Shown: positions 21,919-35,115, counted from the first letter of the stretch. The stretch: DNA of 64,000 nucleotides from Benincasa hispida (GCF_009727055.1 NC_052353.1:41408566-41472565), one strand, 5' to 3'. Program-made: numbers and translations. The notes: a model not told the origin generated them from the letters alone.

Positions 21919-23888
21919 TGTTGAGTTTTATGTCCTAAAACTCGCAGTTTGTAAATATTAAAAATATTCTATTATTAATAAAGAAATTATTCAACAATTC
22001 TTCAATAAAAGTATTGAATCTATTAATTGCATTCATAAAGTCTAAATCCAATAAACTAAGATCCATGACTATTATATAAATACTTGAACTTTATTTAGAG
22101 ACATAAAGATGGATCAAGTTCGAGTAAATAACCAAAACAGTCTATAGTATATGATTAAGGTTGGGAACCTTATTCTGGTAACACTATTGGATGCGTCCTA
22201 TTTTGCAGTTGTTATAAGTTGTAGTAAAGGTACTACAAACGAAGTGATCCAGATTCATTCATGTATTGACATGAGGAGTGGGGGCATCCTATGCAATGAG
22301 TTTGCATAAGATCAGACCAAGAAATAAGTCACTCTTACTTTATAACGCTGTTTACTATTTAAGACTGTCTATTTCGCTTAAATGACCTAGGTAAGTCGAT
22401 CTTAATCCTAAGCTATGAACTCCTGTCTATTCAGAATTATCCTTATATATGCATGGGTGAGGATTGGCTCAGCAGCGCTGATTCAATAAGCCTTCTATTT
22501 CAGGGGTAAGATCGGGTAGATAGCTGGGGATATACAGTGCAAGATAGAATTCACACCTACCCGATATAGGGATAGGAGAAAGGTTGTTCTCTTAAATACT
22601 TAATCCAGGTCTTGAACATGGGGCCCCACCCTCTCACTGGCCCGAGAGGGATTCAGTTTAATGATTAGATCATAAACCAATTGTTCATTAGAGGATCAGT
22701 AGGAATTTAAGGAACAAGACGTAATATCCGGGGTAAAACAACATATTGACTGGGCCGTTATTATGAACAACCTGTGAAGGGTCGATTACTGGTTATAGTT
22801 AAATCATGTGGACATAAATATATCTACAATGGGGAGAGTGCAACTATCGAGCTATAGTAGTATGACTTGATAGTTAACTAACACTGATTAATTTGGACTA
22901 AAGATTTTTAGCCAAATAATCTTATATCATTGGAGCTCATGATCTGTATGTCCATAAAGTCCCTCTACTAGCTCGTAAAACATGAACACCTTGAATTATT
23001 AAATTGAGTGAATTTAGAACGATATCAATTTGAATTGTTCAAATTGAATTGGGGTTTGAATTTGAATAAGTTCAAAATCAAATTAGGGTTTGTTCAATTA
23101 TATTCAATATAATTAACATTTAATTTATTAAAATTAAACGAAATTGGTGAGTTTATAATATTTAAATATTAATTGCATTAATAGGATTAATGTTTAAAAC
23201 TAATGGTGTGATTAATTTAATATTTGATAGTAAAATTAATTAATTAATTAAAAATCAAATTAATTTTCAATTTTAAATTCAATTTAAGAAATTGGATTTT
23301 TTATTTTTTAGATTTGGTTAATTGAAAATTAATTAAATCAAATATTAATTAATTAATATTAGAAATTAGGAATTTAATTTGAAATTGGAAATTTGAGAAA
23401 GTGGGTTTCTCCCACTTTTCTCAAGCATGAGGTGCTTCTCATGCACAATCACACAATTTTCACTTGAATTGGGAAGTAGCTATTGGCCATCAATCAGATT
23501 GAAGGTGGTTGCATGCTGAGATTTAATAAAAACTCTCAAATTTGAAGAAGAAGGTGTGAAACTTGAGCTGAAAAGAGTTTCTACTACTTCATCTTCTTCC
23601 TCACAAACTCTCTCAATTTCCTTCACCAAATTCACTCAAATTCGAGTTCCACCACTCAAATTCAAAGCTGAGAATAGTAGAGAAGATCTCTTGGCGGTTC
23701 ACTGTTGATTGGGAGCTGAATTAATGTGAAAAGTAGCTTGGATAAGGGAGAATTCATCAAAGGTATGTTGAACTTGAAATCCTCTTCAGTTTTTCTATTC
23801 AAGCATGGTTTTAGAACTAAAATTAAATATAATTAGAGTGTTTATTGATTCTGTTTGCTTTCGTTGCATGCTTGTGTATTCCATCACA
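21919..23888 (+). repeat. Copia-A-related LTR, plus orientation
   Basis: Starts TGTTGAGTTTTATGTCC and ends ATTCCATCACA, about 1.97 kb. It is in opposite orientation to the LTR at 16913-20952. AAACA precedes it and ACGTC follows it, so no target duplication is visible. No coding sequence inside. Confidence 0.83.
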
Positions 23889-26800
23889 ACGTCGACTCTG
23901 CATAAAGTAACTTCCTCAATGGTTTCATCCACTTGAACTCCACCGACAATTTCTAGTAAATATGGTTGTTCATTTTCAACATCATCCACTTTAGGTTCAT
24001 CCCATATTCACTTATTTTGGACTACTTAAACAACTTTTTCAATTGCTACCATATTTTATGTCATCAAGGTAAAAGTCTTTTTGTGCTTGGATAGCAAAGA
24101 TGAAAGGTTCATCAACATACTTAAGCGTGATGTATTGATCGATCTGTATCCTAAATCCACATGTGTCCTATTACTTTTGTTGTTATTTGTGTCAAATCAT
24201 CTACACTTGAACATAAAGACACATCTTCTGTTCGTATACTGGAAATCTAATATTTCGTCTACGACACCCTAAAAATTGTTATCCACACTTCCGTTTCCAC
24301 TGATCTCCCTAGCCACTAGGACTCCACTATTTAGTGTAGCTCAACGATTATTACGCTGTACAGTGTGAAATTGTACCCCATTAACAATGCATCCATTGTA
24401 AGAGTTCACCTCAGACAAAAATCCCATTGCAAGTGAAAAGAAATCATCAAAGAGTTCTTCTCTCTTGCACCTTTGTAGAACCTGATAATTAATTATACAT
24501 AAAAAATGACTATAAAAAATAAATCACCTCTCAACTTCCAATACTATCTATGCTTGAGATCTGAACCAATCGAAAAATTTGTGTTGATGTCTTATATATA
24601 AGTCAGAGGGGCTTTGAGCTTCACAACGAATTAACCTCAAGTGTTGCCTAAAATTGATCATTAGAAAGTTGCATCAAAGAATTTATCTTAGAACTTAGAA
24701 ATTTATAAAGTTTGAAACGTCTTGCGATAGTTTGTTATTTCTTTACAACTGTTGAGAATGTACCAATGTGCGATACACATTTCCTCCGCCGATAATGTCT
24801 GTAAAGTTGACGCCCTTAATGGTCATACCCTCTACCTAAATAATTTAAATTCACCAAATATCTCATGATCGAGAATGTGATCATCATTCCATTCATCTCT
24901 ATTGAATCTCGTTTCAATCCCTTTTAGATATTGTGAACAAAAGTTCCATAATTCATTCATTGCATATACTTCCACTATAGACCCCTCCGAACGTGTTTTG
25001 TTCCGTACAAATTGTTTTAATGTTCATAAAATTCTTTCAATAGGATACATCCAACTGTAAAATACTGGATCCACCATTTTGGTTTCATATGGTAGATGAA
25101 CAACAAGGTGTACCATTCCATCGAAGGAGGCAGGCGGGAATATTTTCTCCAACTTACAAAGTATGATTATGATGTGTGCTTGTAGTCTGTTCAAATCACT
25201 TACACGTATTTTTTTTTGCACATAAGTCGCGAAAGAATGCACACAATTCAATAATAGAAGTAGATACGTTATTCGATAGGTATGCTTGAATACCAATGGG
25301 GAGTAGTCTATGAAGCAACACTTGACAGTCGTGTGTTTTCAGCCCCGATATTTTTCCATCTTTGTCATACACACATCGTGATATATTAGACACGAATCCA
25401 TCAGAAAATTTCACTGATTTCAAATACTTACAAAATGAAATCCGTTCACTATTAGTTAATGTTTACGATACATGTGGTTTTACAAATCTGTTATCGACCT
25501 GTATCAAGTGTAAGTCCTTTCTTATCTTCAAATCTTGTATGTCTAATTGAGCATTCATTGTATCCTTTGTCTTTCCTTCAATATTTAACAATGTGCCCAC
25601 CAAATTGTCGTATATGTTTTTCTTTCAATATGCATTACATCCAATTTATATCGTAACAATAGTTTGGACCAATATGGAAGTTGAAAAAAAAATACTTTTC
25701 TTAGTTCAGTTTATTTATTTGTTGTCAGATCTCTTCTCCATTATTACAACTGGAGGAGGTCTACGTTCTACTTTTCTTTGGTGTTGTCTATTTCGGCATC
25801 AACTATGATTCTCTGGAAAATAACATCGATGTCCTATAAATTATATTTTTCCTCTTATCCCGCAGGACGAATTATCTTCTTTGCATATGGGACATGCATG
25901 ATAACCTTTTGTACTTCACCTAGATAAGTCACCGTATGCAGGAAAGTCATTAATAGTCCACAATAAGGTCACATATAGTTGAAGAAACTCACCAGTAACA
26001 GAATCATAAGTTTGCACACCAATAGTCCATAAGTCTTTCAACTCTTCAACCAATGACTACAAGTAAACATCAATTTCTTTTCTAGGATATTTTGGACTAG
26101 GTACGAACAAAGACATGAAGAAGTTTGTTTCCTTCATACATTTCCAAGGGGGCAAATTATAAGGGATTATCACTACAAGCCACATACTATAAGAAGTACT
26201 CATATTTCCAAAAAAATTGGACCCATATGAAGCTAATCCCAAACGAACATTTTGGGGATCTAAAGCGAACTGTGGAAATTTATGATGAAAATGTTTCCAC
26301 CCTTCTGCATCAGCTGGATGTTGTAACACATCCTCCATTTCAACTCACTTATCTTTATGCCATCTCATGTCGGAAGCGCCTTCTTTTGATGCAAACAATT
26401 ACTTCAATCTTGGCATCAATGGAAAATGACACAATACCTTATGTGGTATTTTTGTATCCTTGCCATCATTAACTTTGTACCGAGACTCACCACAAATGGG
26501 GCATTGTTACAAATTTGTAAATTCTTTCCGATACAATACACAATCATATTTGCACACATGAATAGATTCATAACCTAGGCCTAAATCACACAATTTTCGC
26601 TTAGCTTCATAAAAGGAAGTAGGTATAGCGGTGCCAGCTGAAAATGCTGCTTTTAAAAATTTCAGCAGCATGTCAAACAATTTGTTACTCTAGCCGTTGT
26701 GATCTTTGATATGTATCAACTTCACGAAAAAGTTCAAGGACGAAAATTGCAATAAACCAGAGTATAGTTCATTACGTGCTTCGGTCATTAAATCCTCAAA

Positions 26801-27027
26801 TAAGTTTGTGGTATCTCTTTCTTGGCCATTAGAGGACATTTCATTCTTAATCCCTTCTTCATTTGCATCTCCATTTTCAATTGAAACTTGTAGATAGTTT
26901 ATAAGATTCAACATGTCATTTTTTTCAACAACATTACCCTCTATATTATCTACTTCAACATTGTGTATTCAATGAATTGTATGACTTTCGAAACCTCTAG
27001 ATAAGTTAATTGGCTCTCCATGATATA
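23889..27027 (-). pseudogene. CACTA transposase TNP2 with DUF4218 and DUF4216 regions
   Basis: Minus-strand remains of the main CACTA transposase. From N to C: ELYSGLLQFSSLNFFVKLIHI (about 26750), a cysteine pair region, CGESRYKVNDG, then HPADAEGWKHF, NVRLGLASYGSNFFGNMSTS, IPYNLPPWKCMKETNFFMSL and LLWTINDFPAYGDLSR (26340-25900). The C-terminal transposase part follows with NISRCVYDKDGKISGLKTHD and LLHRLLPIGIQAYL. The DUF4218 stretch CKLEKIFPPASFDGMVHL comes next (about 25100), then the YNG...VNGVQFHT segment near 24390. DUF4216-like residues EILDFQYTNRR and PFIFAIQAQKDFYLDDIKYG end near 24050. The reading frame shifts many times. The N-terminal end lies beyond the solo LTR at 29180-29280; the C-terminal end is cut at 23889. 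Confidence 0.88.
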
Positions 27028-27032
27028 CCCAT

Positions 27033-29174
27033 TGATGGGTGAAAAGAAGTCAATTTTACTCGACAACCAACTTCCCTTGGACGTGTTATGCAATGCATGT
27101 TCCTAAGATATGCGTTGATAGTCATGCGTGGATGGTCATGCGTTGGAATGAAAAATGCGTTAACGAATGTATGCGGTGACCATGCGTCCTGCCACAAGTT
27201 TTCTTGCGGCCAAGTATAACATGAACACAAGTTTCTCGGGTAATCCGAGGTCAAACATAGGGACTTGTAACTATATGTTTGCGATGATTGTACATGTGGC
27301 GGTTGAATAAAAGAATGGAAGGGATGTTGTTAAGTTAATCCTACTCCTACTTCTATCTATCAGACAACACAATGAGAATATGTATGAAAGGTAGAAATGT
27401 GACAAACCTTGACATAAAATAAATGTATGGGAAAATAGGTAAAATGCGGAGATGTTTTCATTGCAGAACTTAAGAGTGATCGCAAGGGCAACCCTAGTCA
27501 ATGCAATCCATGCAATCATGCTACAACCATACACGACAAGTCATTTTCCAATAAAAATGCAGTGTTCCTAATTCTAGAACCCATGTGTTGAATGCAAAAG
27601 TGTCCATAGAGCTTATTCCTAAGTCTCTACTTTTGTCCTATGCGATGATGCAAAATGCATGAAAGCAAGGTGACCGTATTCAATCGTATCCTATCTCTAG
27701 GATGCATGCGATGCGTTAATAACAAATAGTGCTCATTCCTAAGAGCCTATCTCTTGTATTATGTGTTCTAACCTGGCTCTCCCAAGCCTAGATTCTGACT
27801 TGACCTTCTCAAGCCTATATCCTATCCTTAGACTACCCTCCCGAGTATCCCTAATGGATGAATGAAGCATACATAATACAAGACAATCGCATAAACTTTG
27901 CTGACCTACGGTTGATACTATCCCTAGTGAACAACGCATACCTTACTTAATGCGTTCAACCACTTACCCTCTTGGGCAGTTGATTGTTGCTGACTTCACT
28001 CATAGACAAGCAATGCGTAGCCTATAGACAGGCATTGCAGCAGCTCACACTAAGAAAATAAGGTTATTCACTTACTCGCGCAACGCATACCTCTCGGTAG
28101 TTTGCTTCATGCTTCATATCCCTAATCCACATGACTAAGTATGCAATTCCCAAGAAATCCCACTAAGTGTTGCAATGAAAGTAAAGATGCTAAGCAAGAA
28201 GATGGAGATGAAGTCGAAGGAAAAGAAAAATGCATTGAAAACACATTGTATTAATTTTTAAATTCCAAAATATTATACAATACAATATGAGAAAAGAAAG
28301 GAAAAGAAATGATCGACTGAAAGCAAAGATTTGCTTCCAGCGGATGTGCGTCAAGGATACCAATGGTGCCATGGGTGGGTGAAGGAGCTAACTCTCTCAA
28401 GATCTAGCTTTGGTCGAAGGCTCTGGTCATCACTCAGAATAGATGAAGGAGATGAAGAACTCTCAGCATCTTCTTACACAGTTTGTCTGGATCACAAGGA
28501 TCCGCCATAGGCGAACCTCAGGCGAAAACCTTGGATAAAATGAATTTGAGCTCATCGACTTCTATTTATAGAGTTTAGATCGCTGACAGTATTAATTGGA
28601 CTGCTCTGAGTCTGATGTTCGGTGCGTTAGTCCTTTCCGAACCTCTGCCACCAACGACATGGTAGGTGAAATGTCAGCATCAGCTTTGGATTTTCTTGAG
28701 GTAGATGTGTTGATGCATTCATTCCACCAACTTTGAGTTGATCCCATTAGAATGCATTGTCACGTAGTCGTAGTCATTCAATGGCCGCATTCACTTAACA
28801 CCGCAACTCTACATGATGACCGCAATCGTTTGACGAGCACAATTCCTATGCGATGTATGCATACAGCTAATTACCGCAACATCCATGCGTTGATCGATGT
28901 GTTTACCTTGCGATGGAGTGTTTCTCTGCATGCGATCGTCTATGCGATGGTTTGATTTTCGCGTTTGCGTTCATTTCCTGCATTGGCTACAAAAAAAATA
29001 GAACATTGAACGCATAATTAACACAAAGTAATGGGTTAGCTGAGATTCGTCATGCTGATCGACGCAAACTCTTTTTCTCATGAATTCCTAGCATGATCGA
29101 CGCATATTCTACCTAACAATCTTCATAATTCTAAGTAAAAGGACTAAGATGACATGCATTTCTGCATGTCATCA
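27033..29174 (-). repeat. Solo LTR of an Athila-related gypsy family, target duplication CCCAT
   Basis: 2,142 bp. On the minus strand it starts TGATGACATGCAGAAATGCA and ends TTTTCACCCATCA. CCCAT flanks it exactly at 27028-27032 and 29175-29179. It has a minus-strand TATA box (28563-28570) and shares long segments with the Athila LTR, for example the 'gcatgcatcctagagatagg' region near 27690-27710. It interrupts TNP2 within the transposase-associated domain. Confidence 0.92.
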
Positions 29175-29179
29175 CCCAT

Positions 29180-29280
29180 TCACAGTATGAGGGAGATATT
29201 CTATATGTTAATAGATTTCGCTCCATAACATCTAATTTTTCCCAAATTGAATTCATATAATTCTTGCATGGACACAATAT
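29180..29280 (-). pseudogene. TNP2 N-terminal fragment (transposase-associated domain end)
   Basis: On the minus strand this reads ERNLLTYRISPSYCEWVYHG, running into GEPINLSRGFES on the other side of the solo LTR. It matches the end of the plant transposase-associated domain (a YHGE-type motif) that begins CACTA TNP2 proteins. The first part of the domain is degraded. Confidence 0.75.
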
Positions 29281-29340
29281 AAGGGAGAATTGCTAACTCT
29301 TGACGCTTCTCTTATGTCGTTGGGCAAGACCCTATCCCCT

Positions 29341-29400
29341 GATGATAGATCTCCTGATGGCGATTTTAGGCATTGGGAAAGCCTTTTTTTTCTTGTAGTA
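29341..29400 (-). repeat. CACTA right terminus
   Basis: On the minus strand the end reads TACTACAAGAAAAAAAGGC, followed by GCCATCAGGAGATC. The latter matches the subterminal repeat of the left end. Part of the TIR (FTTRK in translation) is open in frame with the copia RT next door, so the exact boundary is uncertain by a few bases. Confidence 0.75.
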
Positions 29401-29810
29401 AATAAAGAGTCATCTTCTTTGAAATTGCTAAAAGCCCAATGAAGAAGAGTGGATTTGAGCTTGTCAAGCCATGCTCGTGGAGCCTGTTTAAAGTCATATA
29501 GGGCCTTTTTGAGTTTACACACATGTGTAGGGTAACACTCACCAATATAGTCACCTGGTAGCTTCATATATGCAGGCTCATCAAGAGTGCCATTAAGAAA
29601 AGCATTGTTGATATCTAATTCGCAAATAGGGCAATCTTTAGAGACAACAATAGTGAGAATGATATGGATGGTTGGAGCTTTGATCAACGAGTTGAAAGTC
29701 TGATGGAAGTCAACCCTTGGAACTTGATGAAACCCTTTGTCCACTAATTGGGCTTTACACCTCTAAAATGTTCAACATTGGTTTTAACCTTGAACATTCA
29801 CTTACTAAAA
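29401..29810 (-). pseudogene. Copia-X RT, N-terminal half
   Basis: Minus-strand copia RT, beginning with the FKVKTNV segment at about 29795, then AQLVDKGFHQVPRVDFHQTF, ICELDINNAFLNGTL (the motif A aspartate is in ELDINNAF), VCKLKKALYDFKQAPRAWLDKL and FKEDDSLF. The continuation, with the YADD motif, lies 14.6 kb away at 14812 beyond the CACTA insertion. The upstream part of Copia-X is cut off by the Copia-4 LTR. Confidence 0.87.
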
Positions 29811-31640
29811 GAGTTAACAATATGCATGCATAAATAATTAGGATCATAAGCACTCTAACTATATTAATTTTGAGGATTAAGCATGCATGTTCATAACATT
29901 AATATTATGGTTTTAGAATAACAACCTTTGTAGAACTCATAATTTCAGCAACTCCTTGGTTAATTCTGATCACGAACACTTCAAGAACCACTACTAGAGT
30001 CTTTCCAGCTATTCTCTGACTTTAGAATTGATTGTGGGATCCAACTTGTGAAGAAATTGAAGGAAATTTTGAGTTGAGTGAGAGTTTTGGTGCAAAAGAT
30101 TTGAGAGATAAAAAAACCTTCAAAATCCCAAAATTGCATGAACTTTTTTCGGCAAATAATTCTTCTATTTAAAGTAGAATCCATGCAAAAACAATGCACC
30201 AAATTTTGACACCAAATTAGCTCTAATTTAGTTGGTTTTAAGTGTTTTCATAAGTGGAAGAAGTGGGAAAATCCCACTAACTTAAATTCACTTAAAAAAT
30301 TGAATTTCATAAATTAAAAAAAAAGATTTTAATTAATTTAAATAAAATTCGTTTCTTTTGAAAACAATTTTAAATAAAATTAATTGTAATAATGAATTTT
30401 AGATAAAACTAATTTTAAATAATTAATTAAACAACTTAATCAATTTAAAATAATTTAATATCAAATATTAAATTATTAAAACATCAATCCCTATTCATGT
30501 ATATAATATTTAAATCACATTTAAATATTTCCAACTCTCTAATTTGGTTTAATTCAACAATTAAATTATATGATTACATCAATTATATCGTATATAATTA
30601 ACTATAATTCTCTATTTCGAATTTGAACGTTTCAAATTCTCATCACTCTTTTCTAAAGTTTAGTCCGATATGGGTTAACAGGGGGACCTAATGGACCTAT
30701 AGATCATGAGTTCCAAGTGATCTGAGATTAATCGGCTAAACTCTTTAACCTAATTAACTAACATTCGTTAACTACTGAGACACTCCACTAAAGCGCAGTA
30801 GCTGTACTCTTCTCACTGTAAATATATTTCTGTCTACTTGATTTAACCATGATTAGTAAGTCGGTCCTTCACAGGTTGTTCGTTATTACAACTAAGTCAA
30901 AATTATTATATTATCCCTGTAATTACATCTTACTCTGTATGTCCCACTGATCCTTTAATGAACAATTGATTTGTGGTCCAACCATCAAACTGAGTCCCTC
31001 TCGGGGCCAATGAGAGGATGGGGCCCTTGTTCAATATCGGAGTCAACAACTTATCTATTAAGATTGAGTGAATTCCATCTTACAGGATTATGTCCTTAGC
31101 TATCTACCCGGTTTTACCCCTAAAATGAAAGGCTTATTGAGTCAGCGATATTGTGCCACTCTCACCCATGCAGATTAAAGAATAATTCAGAATAAACAAG
31201 AGTTCATAGTTAGCTCAAGATTGAGATTGTATTACCTAGGTCATCAAATTGAAATAGTCAGTCTTATCAGTAAACGATGCTATATACTTATTGCATAAGA
31301 CATCTCCACTCGCATATCTCCACATCAATGATCCAGGATCACATCGTTTGTATCAAATACAAAGTGGGCCGCGTCCATAGTGACCCCAGGTCTAGCCTTA
31401 TCCCTATACTATAGACTGTTTTGGCTATTACTCGAACTTGATTCACTTTTATGTCTCTACATATAGTTTAAGTATTCATGTTATAGCTAGAAGTTCTTAG
31501 TTTATTGGATTTAGGGTTGAAAAGGTGTAATTCACATATTCAATAACATTTTTACTGAATAACCTCAATAACAACTTTATTGTCAGATAGAATATGTTTA
31601 ATGTTTATAAACCAAAATTTTTAGGACATACAACCTATCA
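29811..31640 (-). repeat. Copia-4 3' LTR (minus strand)
   Basis: On the minus strand it starts TGATAGGTTGTATGTCCTAA after the AAGTAGGAGTT tract. It is collinear with the LTR at 16913-20952 through 'gcataagcactctaacta'-like and 'cctttgtagaactc' segments. The end at about 29811 is approximate (GAGTTAACAATATGCATGC), just short of the copia RT host sequence. Confidence 0.8.
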
Positions 31641-33020
31641 AACTCCTACTTGGACTAAAATTCTAGTGGGGTATATACAATATTGAGTGTGAGAGAAAAA
31701 CATAAACATAATAAACTAGGACATCACATACCTATGAATTCTCCCACTTACCCTAGATTTACATAACCCATAGTCCTAGACTCACTAGGTGACCTTCAAA
31801 CACTTTAGACATGAAGGCCTTAGTAAACGAATCAGCAATGTTTTCTTCTGAGGCTATCTGTGTGACGATCATGTCTCCTTGATATACGATCTATCTTATG
31901 AGATGGAATTTTTGCTCAATGTGCTTTCCATGCTTTAGAATTAGAAACTATTCCACTATTATCACAATAGAGTGTGATAAACAGATGCATATTCGGAACC
32001 ACTTCAAAATCTATTAAGAACTTTCTAAGACATATTGCTTTCTTTGACGCTTCGCATGCAGCCACGTACTCAGCTTCCATGGTGGAGTCAGCAATACAAC
32101 TTTGTTTTATACTCCTCCAAACTATAGCTCCTCCATTTAGAGTGAACATTGATCCCGAAGTTGATTTACTTGAATCTATATTGGTTTGAAAATCAGAGTC
32201 AGTATATCTTGTAAGGATCGGATCCTTAGCGGTATACACGAGCATATAGTCCTTCGTTCTTCGAAGATACTTGGGGATATTTTTAACGACAATCCAATGA
32301 TCATATCCAGGATTGGACTGAAACCTATTGATGATTCCTACTGCATAGCATATTTCAGGTCATGTACACAACATGGCATACATCAAACTACCAACTGCTG
32401 ATGCATAGGGAATACGTTTCATATCCTCAACTTCTTGAGGTGTCTTAGGACATTGCTCATTTGATAGATGAATTCCATGCCTGAAAGGTAACAATCTTGT
32501 TTATATATGATGCTCGAGATAGGGCTAATGTTTTGTTCTTGCGATTTTGAACAATTGGAATAATTTGAATAAACTAAGGTTCTCCCAAATCTTTCATTTG
32601 GAATTGTGTTGCTAACCACTGCTTAACGTCAATCAAGTATCCTACATCATTCCCAATGAGTAGGATGTCATCAATATATAATACTAGGAAAGCTACAGTT
32701 CTATCGATAATCTTCTTGTAGACACAATGTACATCAATATTCTGTTCAAAGGCATAAGATTTGATCGCAGTGTCAAATCTTATATTCCAAGATCTAGATG
32801 CTTGTTACAACCCATAAATGGATCGTTTTAGCTTGCAAATCTTTTGCTCTTGACCCTATTCAATGAACCCCTCTAGTTGAGCCATATAGATACTCTCTTC
32901 AAAATTTCCATTCAGAAAGACTATCTTGACATCTATTTGCCAAATTTCATAATTGTAAAAGGTGGTTATGAGCAAGAGTATTCTAATCGAATTTATCATG
33001 GCAATAGAAGAGAAGGTTTC
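31641..33020 (-). pseudogene. Copia-4 RNase H and C-terminal RT
   Basis: Read on the minus strand from 33020: ETFSSIAMINSIRILLLIT, then YEIWQIDVKIVFLNGNFEES with the motif A aspartate, IYMAQLEGFIE, and the catalytic LYIDDILLIGNDVG near 32660. Next comes the connection region with MKDLGE. RNase H is intact in its key residues: RYTDSDFQT, STMEAEYVAACEA and CDNSGIV (32245-31960). Copia-1 and Copia-5 give close matches. Frame changes occur near 32790, 32600 and 32340. The gene continues across the solo LTR at 35116. Confidence 0.88.
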
Positions 33021-35115
33021 TGAAGGAACTCTTAAACAAGAGAATCCATGAGCGGAAGCGGACCTTTCCAATTTCATTGTGATAGAATTACCACACATAC
33101 ATTCGAACAAACATATATGCTTTGTAAACACTAATTAATGTCATGCTTTAACAAATAAAATACAAAATACTGAGAGAAACGTACCAATTGAAGCCTTTTT
33201 TCAATCAAACTCAGTCCAGTGGAATCGAACTCCTCACACTCCTTATCGTCCAGCAAACAGTCACCTATCAGCACCACGGTCGTCTACACGATCAGCAGCA
33301 CATGAACACAAAGCAACTTGAGACGACACCACCACTCGAAGCCCTCGATATTCTCGGAGTGAGAATCCAAAGAGTGGACTTTGAAGGAATTGGTAGAAGG
33401 AACGAGGAAAATACGATCGTGTAGTACGAACAAGCAAGTTGGAGATAGTAGAAGACTATCGTATAGTCGGGTGCTTGTCGTTTAGAAAAAAGTACACGAT
33501 CGTGTAGATTTAGCTAAGCGATCGTCTATTAAATGGTAAACGGTCATTTAGGTCTGCTCGGCGTGCTAAGCAATCGTATAGAAAATGTAAGTGATCGTTT
33601 AGATATCGCGAGTGATCATTTAGTGCACGGGTGTGTAATCGCTTAGGAAGACGGGCATTATCTTATAGGCTATCAACACTATGTGATCGTATGCTTTCAC
33701 ACCATGAGCGATTTTTCTTGTGTCACATACAAAATGAAAACAATTTTCATTTTATTCTTCAGTTAAAAGAACTGAATTCGAACTTCCCACTTTCACATGA
33801 TTCCGGAGAAATACTCGACCAATTATCTCATAACTGCCTAATTAATTAAATAATGAATATAATCATATTATATTCTTAACCTATAGTTTGATATTATATA
33901 TCTACTATAATGTTTTCTCCTCTACTTGATATAAATAATATCTATATCCAATTTCCTCCAAAAATAATGTTTCTCATACATTTAGTCAATTATATCATAT
34001 ATAATCGAACTCCCTCTTGTCAATTTGAACGTTTTAAACTGACCTAAAAACTGATTCTCAACTTTATCCAAGCTACCAAGGGGACCTTATGGACCTATGG
34101 ATCGAAGCTTCAATGGTACGTGAATAACTGACTAAACTCTTTAGCCATGAGATCCACTATCTGTTAATTGCCAGGCATTCTACTAAAGACCAACAACTGA
34201 ACTCTTCTTAACACAGATATATTTCTATGTCCATCGGATATAACCAATCATGAGTACGAGTACGATAACCCTTCTTAGATGCTCGTAAGTACAGTTAGGC
34301 CAATATATCGTTTTGCCCCTGTAGTTACATCTCACTTCTCAAGTACCACTGATCCCTCTAATGAACAATACAACATAGTCCAACTATCTGTGAACACCTC
34401 TAGGGTCAAGAGAAGGTGTGTGGCGCCACATCGTTCAAGCCCTGGAATTAGCCCTTAAGGGATTTATCTATCTACTTACCCCTGCTTCAGGGAAGAAGTG
34501 AATTCCATCTTGTATAACTGAGTTTCCAGCTCCCAAATCAGACAAATCCCCAAAGTGGTAGGTTTGAGTAGGTGACCTGGCCACTCACACCCATGCAAAT
34601 CAAAGAACTACCCTCAATGGCAGAGTTCCCAACTCACTCAGGATTTAGGTCATGTTACCTATGGTCATCCTAGTGAAGTGAAGTCTCTACATGAATGATG
34701 TTATATAATGAGATGTTAACACTTCGTGGTCAGGTCTTATACCAACTCTTTGTATAGGATACCCCCGCTTGCATGTCCCCTACACGAATAGTCAAGATCA
34801 GACCATCTGTGACAAGTCACAATTCTTATGACCATTCCACAAAGGGGGTCGTATCCGTAGTGTTACCAAGATAAGGTTTCCCTCCTATATCCATATACTA
34901 CAAACCATTTTGGTTATCCATTAAGACATGATCCACTTGTATGTCACCACATACATGCTTAAGTCACATAAAGATAACAAGGGATTTTAATTTTATTGGT
35001 TTGTGGTAAAGCAAATAAAACATTCAACTGAGCAAAATCAAGAAGCGAAATAAAATATCATATATTATACATCACAAACTACAGGACAGAAGACTTTAGG
35101 GCATCAACCCCAACA
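33021..35115 (-). repeat. Solo LTR of copia family B inside Copia-4 RT
   Basis: 2,095 bp, the same family and orientation as 17791-19891. It begins TGAAGGAACTC on the plus strand and ends ACCCCAACA. The flanking pentamers are GTTTC (33016-33020) and ATTTT (35116-35120). The RT reading predicts GTTTC as original, so the right copy has changed by two transitions. The CGATCGTTTAG word cluster recurs at 33440-33640, more mutated than in the other copy. Confidence 0.88.

Larger units (their letters stand above)
14813..29400 (-). mobile_element. CACTA/En-Spm DNA transposon, heavily invaded
   Basis: A CACTA element of about 14.6 kb including later insertions; transposase genes lie on the minus strand. 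The left end begins CATTACAAAAAATTAC (14813) and the right end, read on the minus strand, begins TACTACAAGAAAAAAAGGC (29400). Both are one change from the family's CACTACAAGAAA. Subterminal repeats agree: GCGTCAGGAGATCC at 14860 and CATCAGGAGATC read on the minus strand at 29350. The flanking triplets AAC (14810-14812) and AAT (29401-29403) fit a decayed 3-bp duplication. Inside are TNP2 with accessory domains, a second TnpA-like ORF, a minisatellite and three later LTR insertions. The element sits within the RT gene of Copia-X. Confidence 0.85.
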
